Assembly (NCBI RefSeq): GCF_021869535.1
Contig: NW_026262582.1
Location: 56,804,851-56,868,850 of the forward strand
From: Mytilus californianus
Lineage: Eukaryota > Mollusca > Bivalvia > Mytilida > Mytilidae
Length of the DNA: 64,000 nt
Direction: 5' to 3'
The notes below the pieces were generated by a model, which saw nothing but the letters and a program-made list of their open reading frames with translations, searched no databases and was not told the DNA's origin. How positions within the stretch are numbered: position 1 is the stretch's first letter; every line of letters starts with the position of its first letter. Shown piece after piece: positions 1-11,631 of the stretch. The position numbers were made by a program, and so were the translations under genes.

Positions 1-895
1 ACTTCTCTGATCTAGCTGCATACATATACGAATAATTGGCATGTTCCAGAGAGGTATACAGCCAGTAGAAAAATAAATTGAAGTTGGTACTCCAGGCATT
101 TATTCGCATATAGCAACATTTCAAACCAATTTTACACCAAGCCTGCTGTACTCGTCGTTTACTATTTAAGGAGGAAAATGAAAATATAAAAAGGAAATTT
201 TGATTTTATTTCAATCTATTTTGATTTTGACTACTTACTAGAACGTTTTCTCGAGAATTTATAATTGATAGCGTCCTTTCTGAAACGGGACAAATATTGA
301 AAAGATCAAATCTTCAGTGTTTACAGGGGAGGTAATTGTATGTCATTAGGTTTCCCACTGTAAAAGCAGGGAAAAGTCATAAATCTGATAGAAAATTTTG
401 TCCATTTTTGTACAAATGTTTTATAGCATTTCATTTCTTTTCTATTATTTTAAAGTTATACGGAACTTTCAATGTTAAATTAATGAGTATCATTAAAAAA
501 ACAATATATTTGTAAGGTAGACGACTGACAGGAAATGTAAAGAATAAATTGAAGCCATTTAATTAGTTAAATTATTTTAAAACTTGACGTTTTCAAGGAC
601 ACCAATTTGTTTATAATCTAAGAAAATTTATTAAATTACAATAAACACAAACATTGAAATACCACTCACTGCATTCTAACATTAAAAGATGTTGAAATAT
701 TCTGAAACGCTATCCAGTTAATATTAACTAAATACAATTTCAAATAATTTTCCTGCATGCGACTTTTCCAATACATAAGAGGCATATAGTAGATATATAT
801 GATTCTGTCTACATCTTAATAAAAATCTATCAAAAATTAGATATATTCAAAAATTTAATATATAATCCAAATTTACTATTTCATTTTTTTACTAT
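1..895. other. AT-rich sequence, no gene recognised
   Basis: The stretch is AT-rich with stops in all frames. I see no coding signature, no recognisable repeat and no long simple-sequence tract. A weak GGTAGACG-like word near 517 might be a decayed left end of the element whose right end is at 896-976, but the match is poor. Confidence 0.5.
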
Positions 896-976
896 TGTGA
901 CTTTTTTTTCCTCCGACTTTTTTCCGTGACTTTTTTTCTGTGACTTTTTTTCCTGTGACTTTTTCCCCTACATTCG
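896..976 (+). repeat. GTGACTTTTTTTCC pyrimidine tandem, possible MITE right end
   Basis: Four imperfect copies of a GTGACTTTTTTTCC-like word run to a CCTACATTC end. The order (TGTGACTTTT, CCTGTG, CTTT, CCTACATTC) matches the right inverted terminus of the 481 bp TIR element at 22819-23299. This suggests a decayed relative. The matching left end is not convincing. Confidence 0.4.
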
Positions 977-2100
977 ACGGGTGCCCGTTAAACAGAAAAT
1001 GATTACCTTTCCTTATCACCTGATATCAGCTCGGAGGAATTTTCATTGCCAAAATATTTAGTTTAAAATTATGTTTATGGTATTTCCTTGTTTGTATGTG
1101 CCTTTGTCTCGTTGTTATCTATTCGTCCTGTATACATGTACGTTCATTTTTATTTATTTAATTGTGCGTTAAGGTCTATGTTTCGATGTCTTCCTCTTGG
1201 TTTAAAGAGTTGGTCAAAGATTTGAACATAAAGTTGCATTCCAGTTGTGGATTAAAGCTACAGAAACTTAGTCCAATGTTAGATCTGCGGATGTAATAAC
1301 TTTACTTCTTTTTCTCTATGTATTTCAGTCAGCTAACAATTTACATCCATTGTAAATATAGGTAAACTTCAACAGGGTTATAGAGGCTTCATACAAAATA
1401 AACAACCGAAGCTAAAATGTGCAGTATTACAAATTTAAATGGTCAAATGTTTACTTTCAGCTTAATTCTGTTACTAGTAAACGGCGAATTTTTCATGGCC
1501 GTAATTTCTACATGTTAATACCTCCTTTATTCTTGGGTCGACGGACTTTCACCAATATACATATATCTTCAATACTGTTATTTTCTAAAGAGTCTTAAGA
1601 AATTCTAAATTCTATATAAGTTTAAACACCCAATGGAAATTCACATTGCATAATATTGAGAATAAAAAATATACATGCATTGGAAAAAAAATACCTGCAC
1701 AACTTCATTAGTTCGTTTACATATGCTTCTATACTGAGTAATAAAACTCATCAGAAGAGAAAATATTGTTATGCAATATCAGCAAATAATATTTCCATTC
1801 CATTAACGTGTAATGGAGATATGACAGAATAAAGTAAAATAAAATTCGTTCTGCCTAATGCATCAGCTGAGTCGAATCAGATAACTTGCAATGTATTAAG
1901 TCATATGGATTTGTAACACAATACATTTTAAAATTTTATAAAGTTCCAGACAGTAACCTCGTCAGTGGTTGCTGGTGTCGGTTTTTTTTTCTTTTTAATA
2001 AATTAATGACTGAAATATTTGCAAATAAAAAACTGAATTTATTCACTATTTGGCTATACTCTGGTAAGTTAGAGTTTGACATATATGTGGTTTAGACATT
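977..2100. other. AT-rich sequence, no feature recognised
   Basis: No repeat, exon-like reading frame or RNA gene could be supported. A 69-codon open frame at 1886-2095 has no recognisable motif and lies in low-complexity AT sequence. Confidence 0.45.
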
Positions 2101-2660
2101 TGTTTATTGTTAAAACTTTATTGAAAAAGCGCTTTACGCCCATATGGGCCAATGGCTTACAAACATACATATATAGCAAACAATGAAAATAAACAATACA
2201 AGTCATTTACATCTTACAAATTCCAATTATCATGTTTTTCTTATCTCTCTCTATATATAATTACACAGATTGAAGTATTTGCAAGGACTCCCTGCCGTCA
2301 GTCTTAGTGACTTTAAAAATAAAGGAGCCTAATTTGTTGGTATCTTGTTTTGTTTAGGATTAAGAATTTGTTTTAATTCATTCATATGGTATGAGTTTAT
2401 ATCAGATTGATTTTCAATAAAAAAATTCTTGTCTTAATTGTTCATTAATTTCACATTCATAAAAGAAATGGAATTCGTCATCTAATACATCACAATGTGT
2501 ACATAGTCTTAAATCTCTAGGAATTTTCCTGTATCTACCAGTTTCTATTAATAAACTATGATCACTTATTCGAAAATTGCAAATTAATTGTCTATGTTCA
2601 AAGTTTTGGGAAAGTAGGTATGTTTCAAAGCTATAACTTTAAAAACAAATTTATGAAAAA
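2101..2660 (-). mobile_element. LINE 3' end with C-terminal zinc-knuckle-like remnant
   Basis: Read on the minus strand, about 2620 down to 2440 encodes the conserved C-terminal block of non-LTR retrotransposon ORF2 proteins: an IETGRYRKIPRD stretch followed by a C-x2-C...H...C cluster (LCTHCD then EFHFFYEC). The same block occurs on the plus strand near 21.05-21.2 kb and 57.09-57.28 kb, so this is a recurrent LINE family in the window. The element runs to an AATAAAG-like 3' end near 2110. Only the last part of ORF2 and the 3' UTR remain; the reverse transcriptase and endonuclease are absent (5' truncation, as is usual for LINEs). It is not functional. Confidence 0.75.
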
Positions 2661-2859
2661 GAAGAGTTTGTCTTTTTATAAAACAATCAATAGGATAGCT
2701 GCCCAATTCTTATCGAACAGCTATATTACAAGAGCATTTTTTACTCTTATTAAACTTATTTAGTACTTTATCAGGGGGAATTTTGTCAGTGAAATTAAGA
2801 GCGTCCACTTTTTACTGTTCTTATCTCCTTTAATTGAAGCTTTATAAAAAGATTAGTAT

Positions 2860-3905
2860 ATCAGAGACCATGTGTTAAATGCTAAATGGTATTGACACTT
2901 GTGTTCTGTTCGAGACCGTATGTTAAGCTCAAGATGGTATTGACACTTGTTTACTGCTAAAGACCGTATGTTAACCTATATATATATATATAGATGGTAT
3001 TGACACTTGTGTTCTGTTTTGAGACCGTATGTTAACCTCAAGATGGTATTGACACTTGTTTACTGTTAAAAACCATATGTTAACCTATATATATATATAG
3101 ATGGCATTGACACTTGTCTTCTTTTCGAGACCGTATGTAAACCTCAAGATGGTATTGACACTTGTTTACTGTTAAGGACCATATGTTAACCTATATATAT
3201 ATATATATATATATAGATGGTATTGACACTTGTCTTCTGTTCAAGACCGTATGTTAACCTCAAGATGGTATTGACACTTGTTTACTGTTAAAAACCATAT
3301 GTTAACCTGTATATATATAGATGGTATAGACACTTGTGTTCTGTTAAAGACCGTATGTTAACCTCAAGATGGTATTGACACTTGTGTTCTGTTTAAGACC
3401 GTATGTTAAACTATATGTATATATAGATGGTATTGACACTTGTCTTCTGATAAAAACCATGTGTTAACCTTTCCATGGTTTAGACACTTGTGTACTTTTA
3501 AAAGAACGTGTGTTAACTTCTAGATGTTATTAACAATTGTCTATTATTAAAGACATTATTCTTACCTCTAAATGGTATTGACACTTGTCAATTGTAAAAG
3601 ACCGTGTGCTAACCTCTAGATGGTATTGACACTTGTCTATTGTTAAAGACCGTGTGCTAACCTCTAGATGGTATTGACACTTGTCTGTTATTAAAGACAG
3701 TGTGCTGACCTCCATATGGTATTGGCACTTGTCCATTTTTAAAGACCGTGTGCTAACCTCTAGATGGTATTGACACTTGTCTATTGTTAAAGACCGTGTG
3801 CTAACCTCTAGATGGTATTGACACTTGTCTGTTATTAAAGACAGTGTGCTAACCTTTATATGGTATTGGCACTTTCAATTGTTAAAGATCGTGTGCTAAC
3901 GTCTA
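2860..3905. repeat. Minisatellite, 48 bp unit with variable (TA)n insertions
   Basis: About 20 imperfect copies of a unit containing GATGGTATTGACACTTGT and GACCGTATGTTAACCTC. The basic period is 48 bp (clear at 3590-3900). In the first half, alternate units are lengthened by a (TA)n run placed after TTAACC, which gives a two-unit higher-order pattern. Because 48 is divisible by three, an open frame of 16-residue repeats appears on the minus strand at 3530-3736. I regard that frame as a by-product of the repeat. Confidence 0.92.
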
Positions 3906-5715
3906 GATATTTCTATTTTTATTGTGTTTTGTCGTTGCTTTCTTATTGGCGTATACCAAACACCTCCTCATATGCATAATCAAAACCGAACAGATAGAAA
4001 AGCAGGTTTGGTTGAGTTATGGGATACATAACTTATTTTATCAGACAGAATCATACAATAAAGTAATATTCGTACTGTGCTTTTAAATCGTCGCAGGAAA
4101 TTATATTGAAAAAGAGGAGATGATAAGTGATGAACAGATGACCATATTGAAAAAGAGGAGATGATAAGAGATGAACATATAAAGCATCAATTGAAACGTA
4201 TACCGTTTATAAGAAAGAAATAAAACCACGCTGGATTGAAAACTAGGCATATCAGTTTGTATTACTTTTCGTCTAAAATTGTATTACAAGTATTAATTTT
4301 ATATTGTCTTAATTCTTCAAATTCAAATACGTTCAAATATATATTAATTATGTTCATTATGTCACAAATCTGTACATGACTTATATTACAATAAAGTACT
4401 TTTTTTTGTGTCATTCTAAAGAATTGTCAATTTGAATTCGAACTAATTCTTGAAATCATATGAGATTTACTGGCAACTCAATTATGAGCTGTTGTAAAAT
4501 AGCTGCTAACTACTAAGAGATATGTAATGGGTACACAAAAAGTCATTACAAATTGTTCAATTAAATATCTGTGTAACACTTTTGTCATAGAAGTATCATT
4601 GCCTAATCACCAGGAAAATCGACGCCAGAATCACAATTCATACAAGCTGATGGTAATGATGGTTCCCAAAGGACATATCAAATCGTCGATAAATTGGATG
4701 ATAAAATAAAATACAATTATTTTGTCAGGAACTATTGTTCACCAGATAAACGAGGAGCTCCATTTCAATGCTATTAGCTTGTATATTTATTGATACTTTC
4801 TAATTGCATCCCGTGGTTGATTTGTTTTTTAAGGGAGAAATCATATTTGCATGGGTTGAAGTTTTACATGTTGTAGAAATCAAGAATAATTGATAATATT
4901 TTATGGTTGTCGAACATGAAGCTACGAAGAAACCAAGTTTTAGCTAACATGTACACATACTAAATATTTACGTATTCCATTTTAATGTTTTATAAAGAAT
5001 AGAAACGTGATAGTTGTTTATTCTAAATTCAAAAACTGGCAGCATGTTAACTATTTCGTTAGAGCAAGTCTGTAGAGTCGTCGTTGTTCTTGATCAATCT
5101 ATATTTTAAACAACATCTTTTATTCCACTTGTGTACACGCCTTGTCTGAGTGATACTCTAAGTATGTCTGGCATCTACTCATTTCTTGTTTCCTTACTCT
5201 TAGAAGTGCATTATTTTACTCAATGTATAAAAACTTGCAAACAAAAAACAAAATTTCACTGTTCAAAGTCGCAATGCTAATTGAACTTGACTAAACAATC
5301 TATTTCTGATACTGGAATTTAGCCCTTGGGGCCTCTGCATGGTATTATCTTCTTAACGAAAAACACATTTTGTGATGTTTGCTTAAAGTATCTTACCTAA
5401 ATGATGACATAATCATGAAGATTAACAATTGTAAGGTGTGCTGTTATTCTAATGACGACCAATTTAACTTGAATTTGATACGAGAGTTCCAATTAAGGAG
5501 AGATATATTGATAATGACAGTAATATTGCGTGTTAAGGTGGTGTTTTTCTGTTTGTAATAATAAGCATTAAACATAATGCGTAAATTTTCAGATATTAAT
5601 CGGAAACGGACGAATTAATGGATAACAACTTTTAAACATGTTATCAGATAATAAAAACACATTTTCATATTGTATCACTGTAAATATTGTCCCCATTCAA
5701 ATGCATTGATCGTCA
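3906..5715. other. AT-rich sequence; small 42 bp duplication at 4104-4183
   Basis: No gene is supported. There is a two-copy tandem duplication (about 42 bp, containing TTGAAAAAGAGGAGATGATA) at 4104-4183. The 60-codon frame at 4527-4709 has no motif. The rest is unremarkable AT-rich sequence. Confidence 0.5.
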
Positions 5716-5775
5716 AAAAAAAGGGGGGGTTCCAACCCCCGGAACCCCCCCCCTCCTTGGATCCGCCACTGATAG
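5716..5775 (+). repeat. Terminal fragment of a dispersed repeat ending in GGATCCGCCACTGA
   Basis: A short G-rich then C-rich segment (GGGGGGGTTCCAACCCCC followed by GGAACCCCCCC) ends in TGGATCCGCCACTGA. I recall this ending as a frequent dispersed-repeat terminus in invertebrate genomes. It stands out from the AT-rich surroundings by base composition. Family identity is from memory only. Confidence 0.5.
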
Positions 5776-5854
5776 TTGGGTAAAATGAACTTTGAAACAT
5801 GTTACAGAAGCGTATTTATAAGCGTGGAAATGATCGTTTCTTAATATATATCTT

Positions 5855-6000
5855 TTTTATAAACGACTTAAGTTCTTTTTAAACAAATGCAAATACGTAA
5901 ATGCTAATGAAAGTGTTGCTATTTTAAAAGCGTTCTGGTGTGGAACATGGTGCGTTCCAACTTATCATTTTCCCTGAACGCCATGTGTTCCAAAAATGTC
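5855..6000 (+). repeat. Copy 1 of a ~150 bp direct duplication
   Basis: The segment with ACGTAAATGCTAATGA, AAAGCGTTCTGGT and CCCTGAACGCCATGTGTTCC recurs at 6795-6945 in the same orientation with substitutions. The 476 bp TIR element at 6062-6537 lies between the copies. The GTTCC/GGAAC words also resemble the cluster at 8440-8816, so all three may derive from one element type. Confidence 0.7.
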
Positions 6001-6061
6001 CGCGTAAATAATAGCGCGTGACGTATTAATGTACCGGAAGTTTGTTTTTTGAGCGCCCTTG

Positions 6062-6537
6062 GTCTACTTCGATTGGTCCAACTCGGGTTGACTAGAGTTA
6101 TAAAATCAGTGTTAATGCGCATGTGCGCACCCTTCCCGAATCGAAGTGAAAACTCTTCTCGAGTTCACTCTCAGAATGGTGGATATAAATATAGCATGCA
6201 GCAGTAGTTAATTTTCTTTTTATAGACGTCGATAATAAACAACTTTATGTTCAAATTTGTAACATTGTTAAATTTTCATTCCAAAAACAAACAAAAAATA
6301 ATTTCACTAACAGCCCCTTTCTCTGGCTGTATTTTGTAAAATTTTAGTTATTTTTATCATACTTTTCCTTGCTGTTCTTGTTTGTCGCCGTTTTGTAACT
6401 CTACTAAACCTGCCCCAACCCAGGGTTGATGTCGAGTTAACTCTGGTAGGTTCAAAAGGTCAAACTCGGGGGGTTCGATTGTCAGTCGAGTAGACTCGAC
6501 AGACTCTACTAAACCGAGTTGGACGAATCGAAGCAGG
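6062..6537. mobile_element. 476 bp TIR element (MITE)
   Basis: The ends form an imperfect inverted repeat of about 37 bp: left TCTACTTCGATTGGTCCAAC and right, on the opposite strand, CCTGCTTCGATTCGTCCAAC. Both continue into CTCGG and a TAGAGT word. A direct CCCTTG lies on each side (6056-6061 and 6538-6543) and fits a target-site duplication. The interior contains further palindromic words such as GTCGAGTAGACTCGAC. There is no transposase frame, so it is non-autonomous; the superfamily is undetermined. Confidence 0.65.
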
Positions 6538-6794
6538 CCCTTGATACATGGAAAGAGCTTCACTGAAGAAAATTAACAACAGCACTTGATTTAATAGGTA
6601 TGTATATCTATATTTATAACACATTACGAACTTAACAATAATTTTTTTGGTATTTAATCAACAAATTCCTTCTTTGTCAGGACACACTGAAGTACAAATG
6701 GAAGTAGAACATTTTGTTTGAATACATAACTGTGCTGTTATGCCATAATTCGATTCAAAAAGTAGGAGGTTCTTTGTGAGAATACATGAAAATG

Positions 6795-6945
6795 ATCATA
6801 TTTTCTTATTTTTAACCAATGTAAATTTATACGTAAATGCTAATGATAACGTTGCTATTGTAAAAGCGTTCTGGTCTCGAACATGATGCGTTCTAACTTA
6901 TAGTTTTCCCTGAACGCCATGTGTTCCAAACATTGTGTATAGAAA
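6795..6945 (+). repeat. Copy 2 of a ~150 bp direct duplication
   Basis: Partner of 5855-6000, sharing ACGTAAATGCTAATGA and CCCTGAACGCCATGTGTTCC. It is diverged, so the duplication is not recent. Confidence 0.7.
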
Positions 6946-8439
6946 GCAACAAGTAGATTACGCGATTATCCACACTTTTGAGGATGTACATTTGTTAAGA
7001 TAAAAACAATGCATAAGGGTTTGTTCACATTTACAAGTACTGTCAATGTCAAGACAGAGATTTGTAAAAAGGCATACTGCAACACACTAATTTTAATTTT
7101 CTAATGTATATGGTATTAATAGCTTTCTCATTCTTAAATACTTAATTCTTAGAAATTCATTTCAGAAAATGGCCACCATTGTGCACTTCATACATGTATT
7201 GTAATGTATTCCTTTGTTACTTTTATAGGGTACAAACACAACTACTTAGGGTTAATTGTACGTGCATACCTCGAGAATGCAGAGAACATTTCGCAGTTCC
7301 AGTAACCTTAGAGATGAATACTTATCCTGCACCATAAAAGTAACTTTATGTAAGTTTAAGAAATTTAGGAGTGCCCATTGACTTCTTACAATTTTTGGAG
7401 TTTTGTAAATGCAGATTTATCAATAAAATGTGCACAATCAGAAAACTATTTTAGCAGAACCTATATAATTACTTCAATTTGAATCCAGGGAAGTATTTTG
7501 ATAATCAAATGGTGGAATTACCCGTATACAGATCAATGGTGAAATTCTACACGAACAAAATTTTGCCTAAAACACCTATGACCATTTGCTGTACACTTCC
7601 TATCATCTTTTTTTCAAAAAGCTATAGAACACGAGAGCCCCTATACTTGAAAATACATGTATACCACTCTTTAACAAATCAAATAGTAAAAATGCATCTT
7701 ATTAAATATTGCACTGATTAAAAGAAACTCTAATAATGCTGACAAATATAATGGAATTGCAAAAACGAAATAAGAATTTTTAATTCTCAAGCAATATCGA
7801 CATGATCAATAATTTGTTTACTCATACACTTTATATTTGACATTTCAGAACTTAGGGTTGATGGATAACAAGGTTAAGGAGTAGTTATAACCAAAGGAGA
7901 CGAATCCTCTTAAAAAAGGAAGCTCAAAAACAATTGTAGACGACTCAAATCGTGTTTAAAATACCCGAGGTAGCAGTGTTACATGAGCACTGACTCCGAC
8001 TACTAGCAGCATATACACAGGATATTTTATGTTTGATATTGACTATCTGAAGTGCTATGCAGGCTGTGGATTATGGAAAATATTGGTGATTAACGAGCCA
8101 TTGAAATTAGTTTTTTGTAAAGAAATTCAGGACAGTGCTTCACTTAAGAAGTTGCAAACGATGAGTAAAACTGTGTTCATAAGCCAGTAGACTTTTTTGT
8201 AATATAATAATTTTTAATGTGACGAAACTTTTGCCTGATTAAATATTTGGACACATTTTGCCAATCAAATTATACTGTAATTTCGTTGTCAAATGTTATA
8301 TTTCTAACTTGTCTAACTTGTAATTTTAAAGTTGCTTTAATGTTTCACATTGTATTGTCTTTTTTTTTATAATTTTGCCTCTTTTAATCAATTAAAGATG
8401 TTTTTTAATCAATTAAATTATTATTTTTACAAGACCAAA
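6946..8439. other. AT-rich sequence, no feature recognised
   Basis: Only short frames lacking motifs (for example 80 codons at 7479-7721). I could not support any repeat or gene. Confidence 0.45.
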
Positions 8440-8816
8440 AGAATGTTTCAGAGAATGGAACACTTTTTCTGGAACATGTAAAAATGTGTTCCAGTAGTAT
8501 ACACTATGTGTTCTGGATATTAAAACATATTTCTGGAACACAGTTCGAGCGTTCCAGAAGTGTTACAAGGCTTGGAACGCGTAACGGCGTACAATTTTGC
8601 TCACAAAGACATGTTCCAGAATCAAACACTAGGCGTTCAAGGAGAACACACTATTCATTCAAGAATTACACACATAGTGTTCGAAAGATTTACACATGAT
8701 GTTAAAAAGTGGAACAACAATGTTAATATTTAGAACACTGTTACGCGTTCCAGAAGTGTTACAAAAGGGCGTTCAAAAAGTGTTCAGATTCCTAACACTT
8801 TTATTTAGTGTATAGG
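8440..8816. repeat. Cluster of GGAAC / GTTCC words, possible subterminal region of a transposon
   Basis: Within about 375 bp, words of the form TGGAACA, TGTTCCA, GCGTTCCAGAAGTGTTACAA and GTGTTC occur many times in both orientations. GCGTTCCAGAAGTGTTACAA itself occurs twice (near 8548 and 8744). The cluster ends in AACACTTTTATTTAGTGTA. Dense, bidirectional short motifs next to such an end look like the subterminal repeats that flank many DNA transposons. No matching opposite end was located with confidence. Confidence 0.5.
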
Positions 8817-10067
8817 CCTTCTGGCTATTAAAATGAAAAGTTCTGTTCATATCTGCAATTTACAACTCACACAAATTATGTTTTTTTTTTTAAACTAATA
8901 CTTTTTAAGGTTACTTTTCTTTTCAGAATTCCAGAAAATTACCTTACATTGAATTTACGATTCTAAAGTTTATCGCAGAAATGCACAGAACTGTTCGAAG
9001 CTTAAAAGACAAATTATCATTGATTGCTGAAGAATGTGAAAACTAATTGACTACAAACACATCGTATTTAATCAGTGTGGAAATGACAGTTGAATGCGTT
9101 CGGATTTACGCTTAGAGAAAAAAATCGAACAATAATTCAAAAGTGTTCGTCAAATGAATGAGACTTGTTTGTTTGTTGAAAAAAAATCAAGATGTATTCC
9201 TCGAAACATGTTTTATCTTTTTTCCACTCATTAAAAGTAAATTTCTATCCAACATTAAATGACTGCATATACATTTCTAATCAAATTGCCATTTTCGGGA
9301 AAAGTGGTGGAGATTACTGAAACATATACGTTTTAATGATAAAGCCCACATCACCAGCTAATATACCCGGCTTTACCATGCAATTGTATTGTCCAAGCGT
9401 GTTGTCTGCTCTTTAAATACTTTGTGTATCTATTTTTTTTTACTGATTGTATCATTTTATTTTATATATGCCTTCATTCCCTCGGGGGAATAAATGTGCT
9501 TTTCTTTATCAAATATGATACTTCTCGGGGTAGGGAAATACTTTACTAGACTCTATATTTTTCAATTTGGATTTTTTTATGTTTATAAATATCAATAATA
9601 ATCATAGTCTTGCATACATTACAAAAATGTCTCCAATGTGTATTGATGGTGATGGGGGTTGGGGGGTAAAATTAACTAATCACATTATAGGGGTAATTTC
9701 TTTTATTCTTAGTTAGTTTTGGGAATATCATTCTTGCAGATAAAGATATAGTATTCATTTCTAAATATGTGATTTTGTGTTTATGTTTTGCCGACTAGAG
9801 ATAGAGGATTTAACACTACATGTATATGATTGCATGCCTCAATGTATGATGAATATCATCATCAACTTTTACATTTTAATTAACAAGTTGCAGCAAGTTA
9901 AGTAAGAGTTGAATGTTATTTCATCAACATTATTATCATAGTAAAATACCTATTTGATTTTGTGATTACCAACTCCTTCGTTTTCCAACCTAGTATGAGC
10001 CTTATTTGAGCATTAATGTAACACCTTATAAAAATTTTGCTTTGGATATTCATATAAGGTGTTTTTT
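8817..10067. other. AT-rich sequence, no feature recognised
   Basis: No gene or recognisable repeat. A GTGATGGGGGTTGGGGGG-like G-rich patch sits near 9650. Confidence 0.45.
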
Positions 10068-10676
10068 GTTGTTGTATGACATGTATATGGCCGTACGGTG
10101 ACCTATAGACATGTATAAGGCCGTACGGTGACCTAGTTGTTGTATGACATGTATAAGACCGTACGGTGACCTATAGACATGTATAAGGCCGTACGGTGAC
10201 CTAGTTGTTGTATGACATGTATAAGGCCGTACGGTGACCTAGTTGTTGTATGACATGTATAAGGCCGTACGGTGACCTAGTTGTTGTATGACATGTATAA
10301 GACCGTACGGTGACCTAGTTGTTGTATGACATGTATAAGGCCGTACGGTGACCTAGTTGTTGTATGACATGTATAAGACCGTACGGTGACCTATAGACAT
10401 GTATAAGGCCGTACGGTGACCTAGTTGTTGTATGACATGTATAAGACCGTACGGTGACCTAGTTGTTGTATGACATGTATAAGGCCGTACGGTGACCTAT
10501 AGACATGTATAAGGCCGTACGGTGACCTAGTTGTTGTATGACATGTATAAGACCGTACGGTGACCTAGTTGTTGTATGACATGTATAAGGCCGTACGGTG
10601 ACCTAGTTGTTGTATGACATGTATAAGACCGTACGGTGACCTATAGACATGTATAAGGCCGTACGGTGACCTATAG
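10068..10676 (+). repeat. Minisatellite, 38 bp and 30 bp units around GCCGTACGGTGACC
   Basis: Seventeen copies of the core CCGTACGGTGACC. Most spacings are 38 bp (unit with TAGTTGTTGTATGACATG) and some are 30 bp (unit with TATAGACATG). The two lengths and the GG/GA variants are interspersed. The core is the same word found inside the dispersed tail repeat (for example 14610-14625), and the array runs directly into the rest of that tail at 10677. The minisatellite therefore appears to have expanded inside a copy of the tail element. Confidence 0.95.
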
Positions 10677-10742
10677 TTGCTTACATCTACGTCATTTGGT
10701 CTTGTGGAAAGTTGTTTCATTGACAATCATACCACATCTCTA
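10677..10742 (+). mobile_element. Tail-repeat copy (3' end of retroelement family)
   Basis: Sequence from TAGTTGCTTACATCTACGTC through CATTTGGTCTTGTGGA to CATACCACATCTC matches the last ~70 bp of the tail at 14630-14700. It is continuous with the minisatellite at 10068-10676. Confidence 0.8.
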
Positions 10743-11629
10743 TCGTATATTGCAGGTCCAAACTTAAGCCCTTAAATATCACGGAAGACATAGTAGTTGA
10801 CAAAATGTGTATCTGTTGCGATTTACTGTGTTTGTAATAGAAATGGTCGATATGTTGTTTTGTTTCTAAATGGGTTGAACAGTCCAGTATCTGATGTATT
10901 ACGCTTTAATTCATCGCATATCTGCAAAAATTTTAAAAGACAAGTATGTCGTCGGAAAACAATGTATATCACTTACTTAATTAACTCGACAGTAAAACAA
11001 ATTGTTTGTTTGTGAAAGTCTTAAGATTTGCGCAACGATACTAATATAAGATGGTAATATAAGAAGAGGATGTTATTACATCGTGTTGACAAATACTTCG
11101 GCTTAAAAAATACCGTGGCCTTATCAGTGTCAATGTTTTTATCAAATATAATATATATATATGTATATATATATATATAATTGTACACGACTTTTCCACA
11201 TAGATAAAAAGCCTCATAGTCTACCATATGTTTCACATAATTTAATGTTCCATGAATTAATATTCAATTTCACTTTAAATTATCTCATCATAGATAATTA
11301 AATGAATGTTGAAGAAAATCAAGCAGAATATTAATTTGTGATGATATAAAGTTGTGAATTTATTAACCGCAAAAGGCAGGTTTTTTTAGAATAGTACTGG
11401 CAGTTATAAATTTTCACTTAAACAAAATCACATCCTAATAACCATGATTACCATCACATTTTAAGCTTATTGTCCTCATACTATACACCCGCAGTGATTG
11501 GCACACATAACAAATTAAATATAATTATACGAGATGCGGTATAAACATTGTGTGTAAAATCATATTTGACCATAGAATAACCCAAAATCTATCCAAGGCA
11601 TTTAATTTTTAGAATGTAAATGAATTCGT
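10743..11629. other. AT-rich sequence with a short TA microsatellite
   Basis: A (TA)n-type tract lies at about 11148-11180. Several 70-odd codon frames have no motif. Nothing else is supported. Confidence 0.5.
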
Positions 11630-11631
11630 TA

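Noticed and set aside
3530..3736. Minus frame of 16-residue repeats (DKCQYHLEVST type)
   Set aside because: By-product of a 48 bp minisatellite whose unit length is a multiple of three.
2860..3905. CRISPR array
   Set aside because: Repeats are contiguous and imperfect, with no unique spacers, in an animal genome. The same holds for the arrays at 10068-10676 and 58148-58440.
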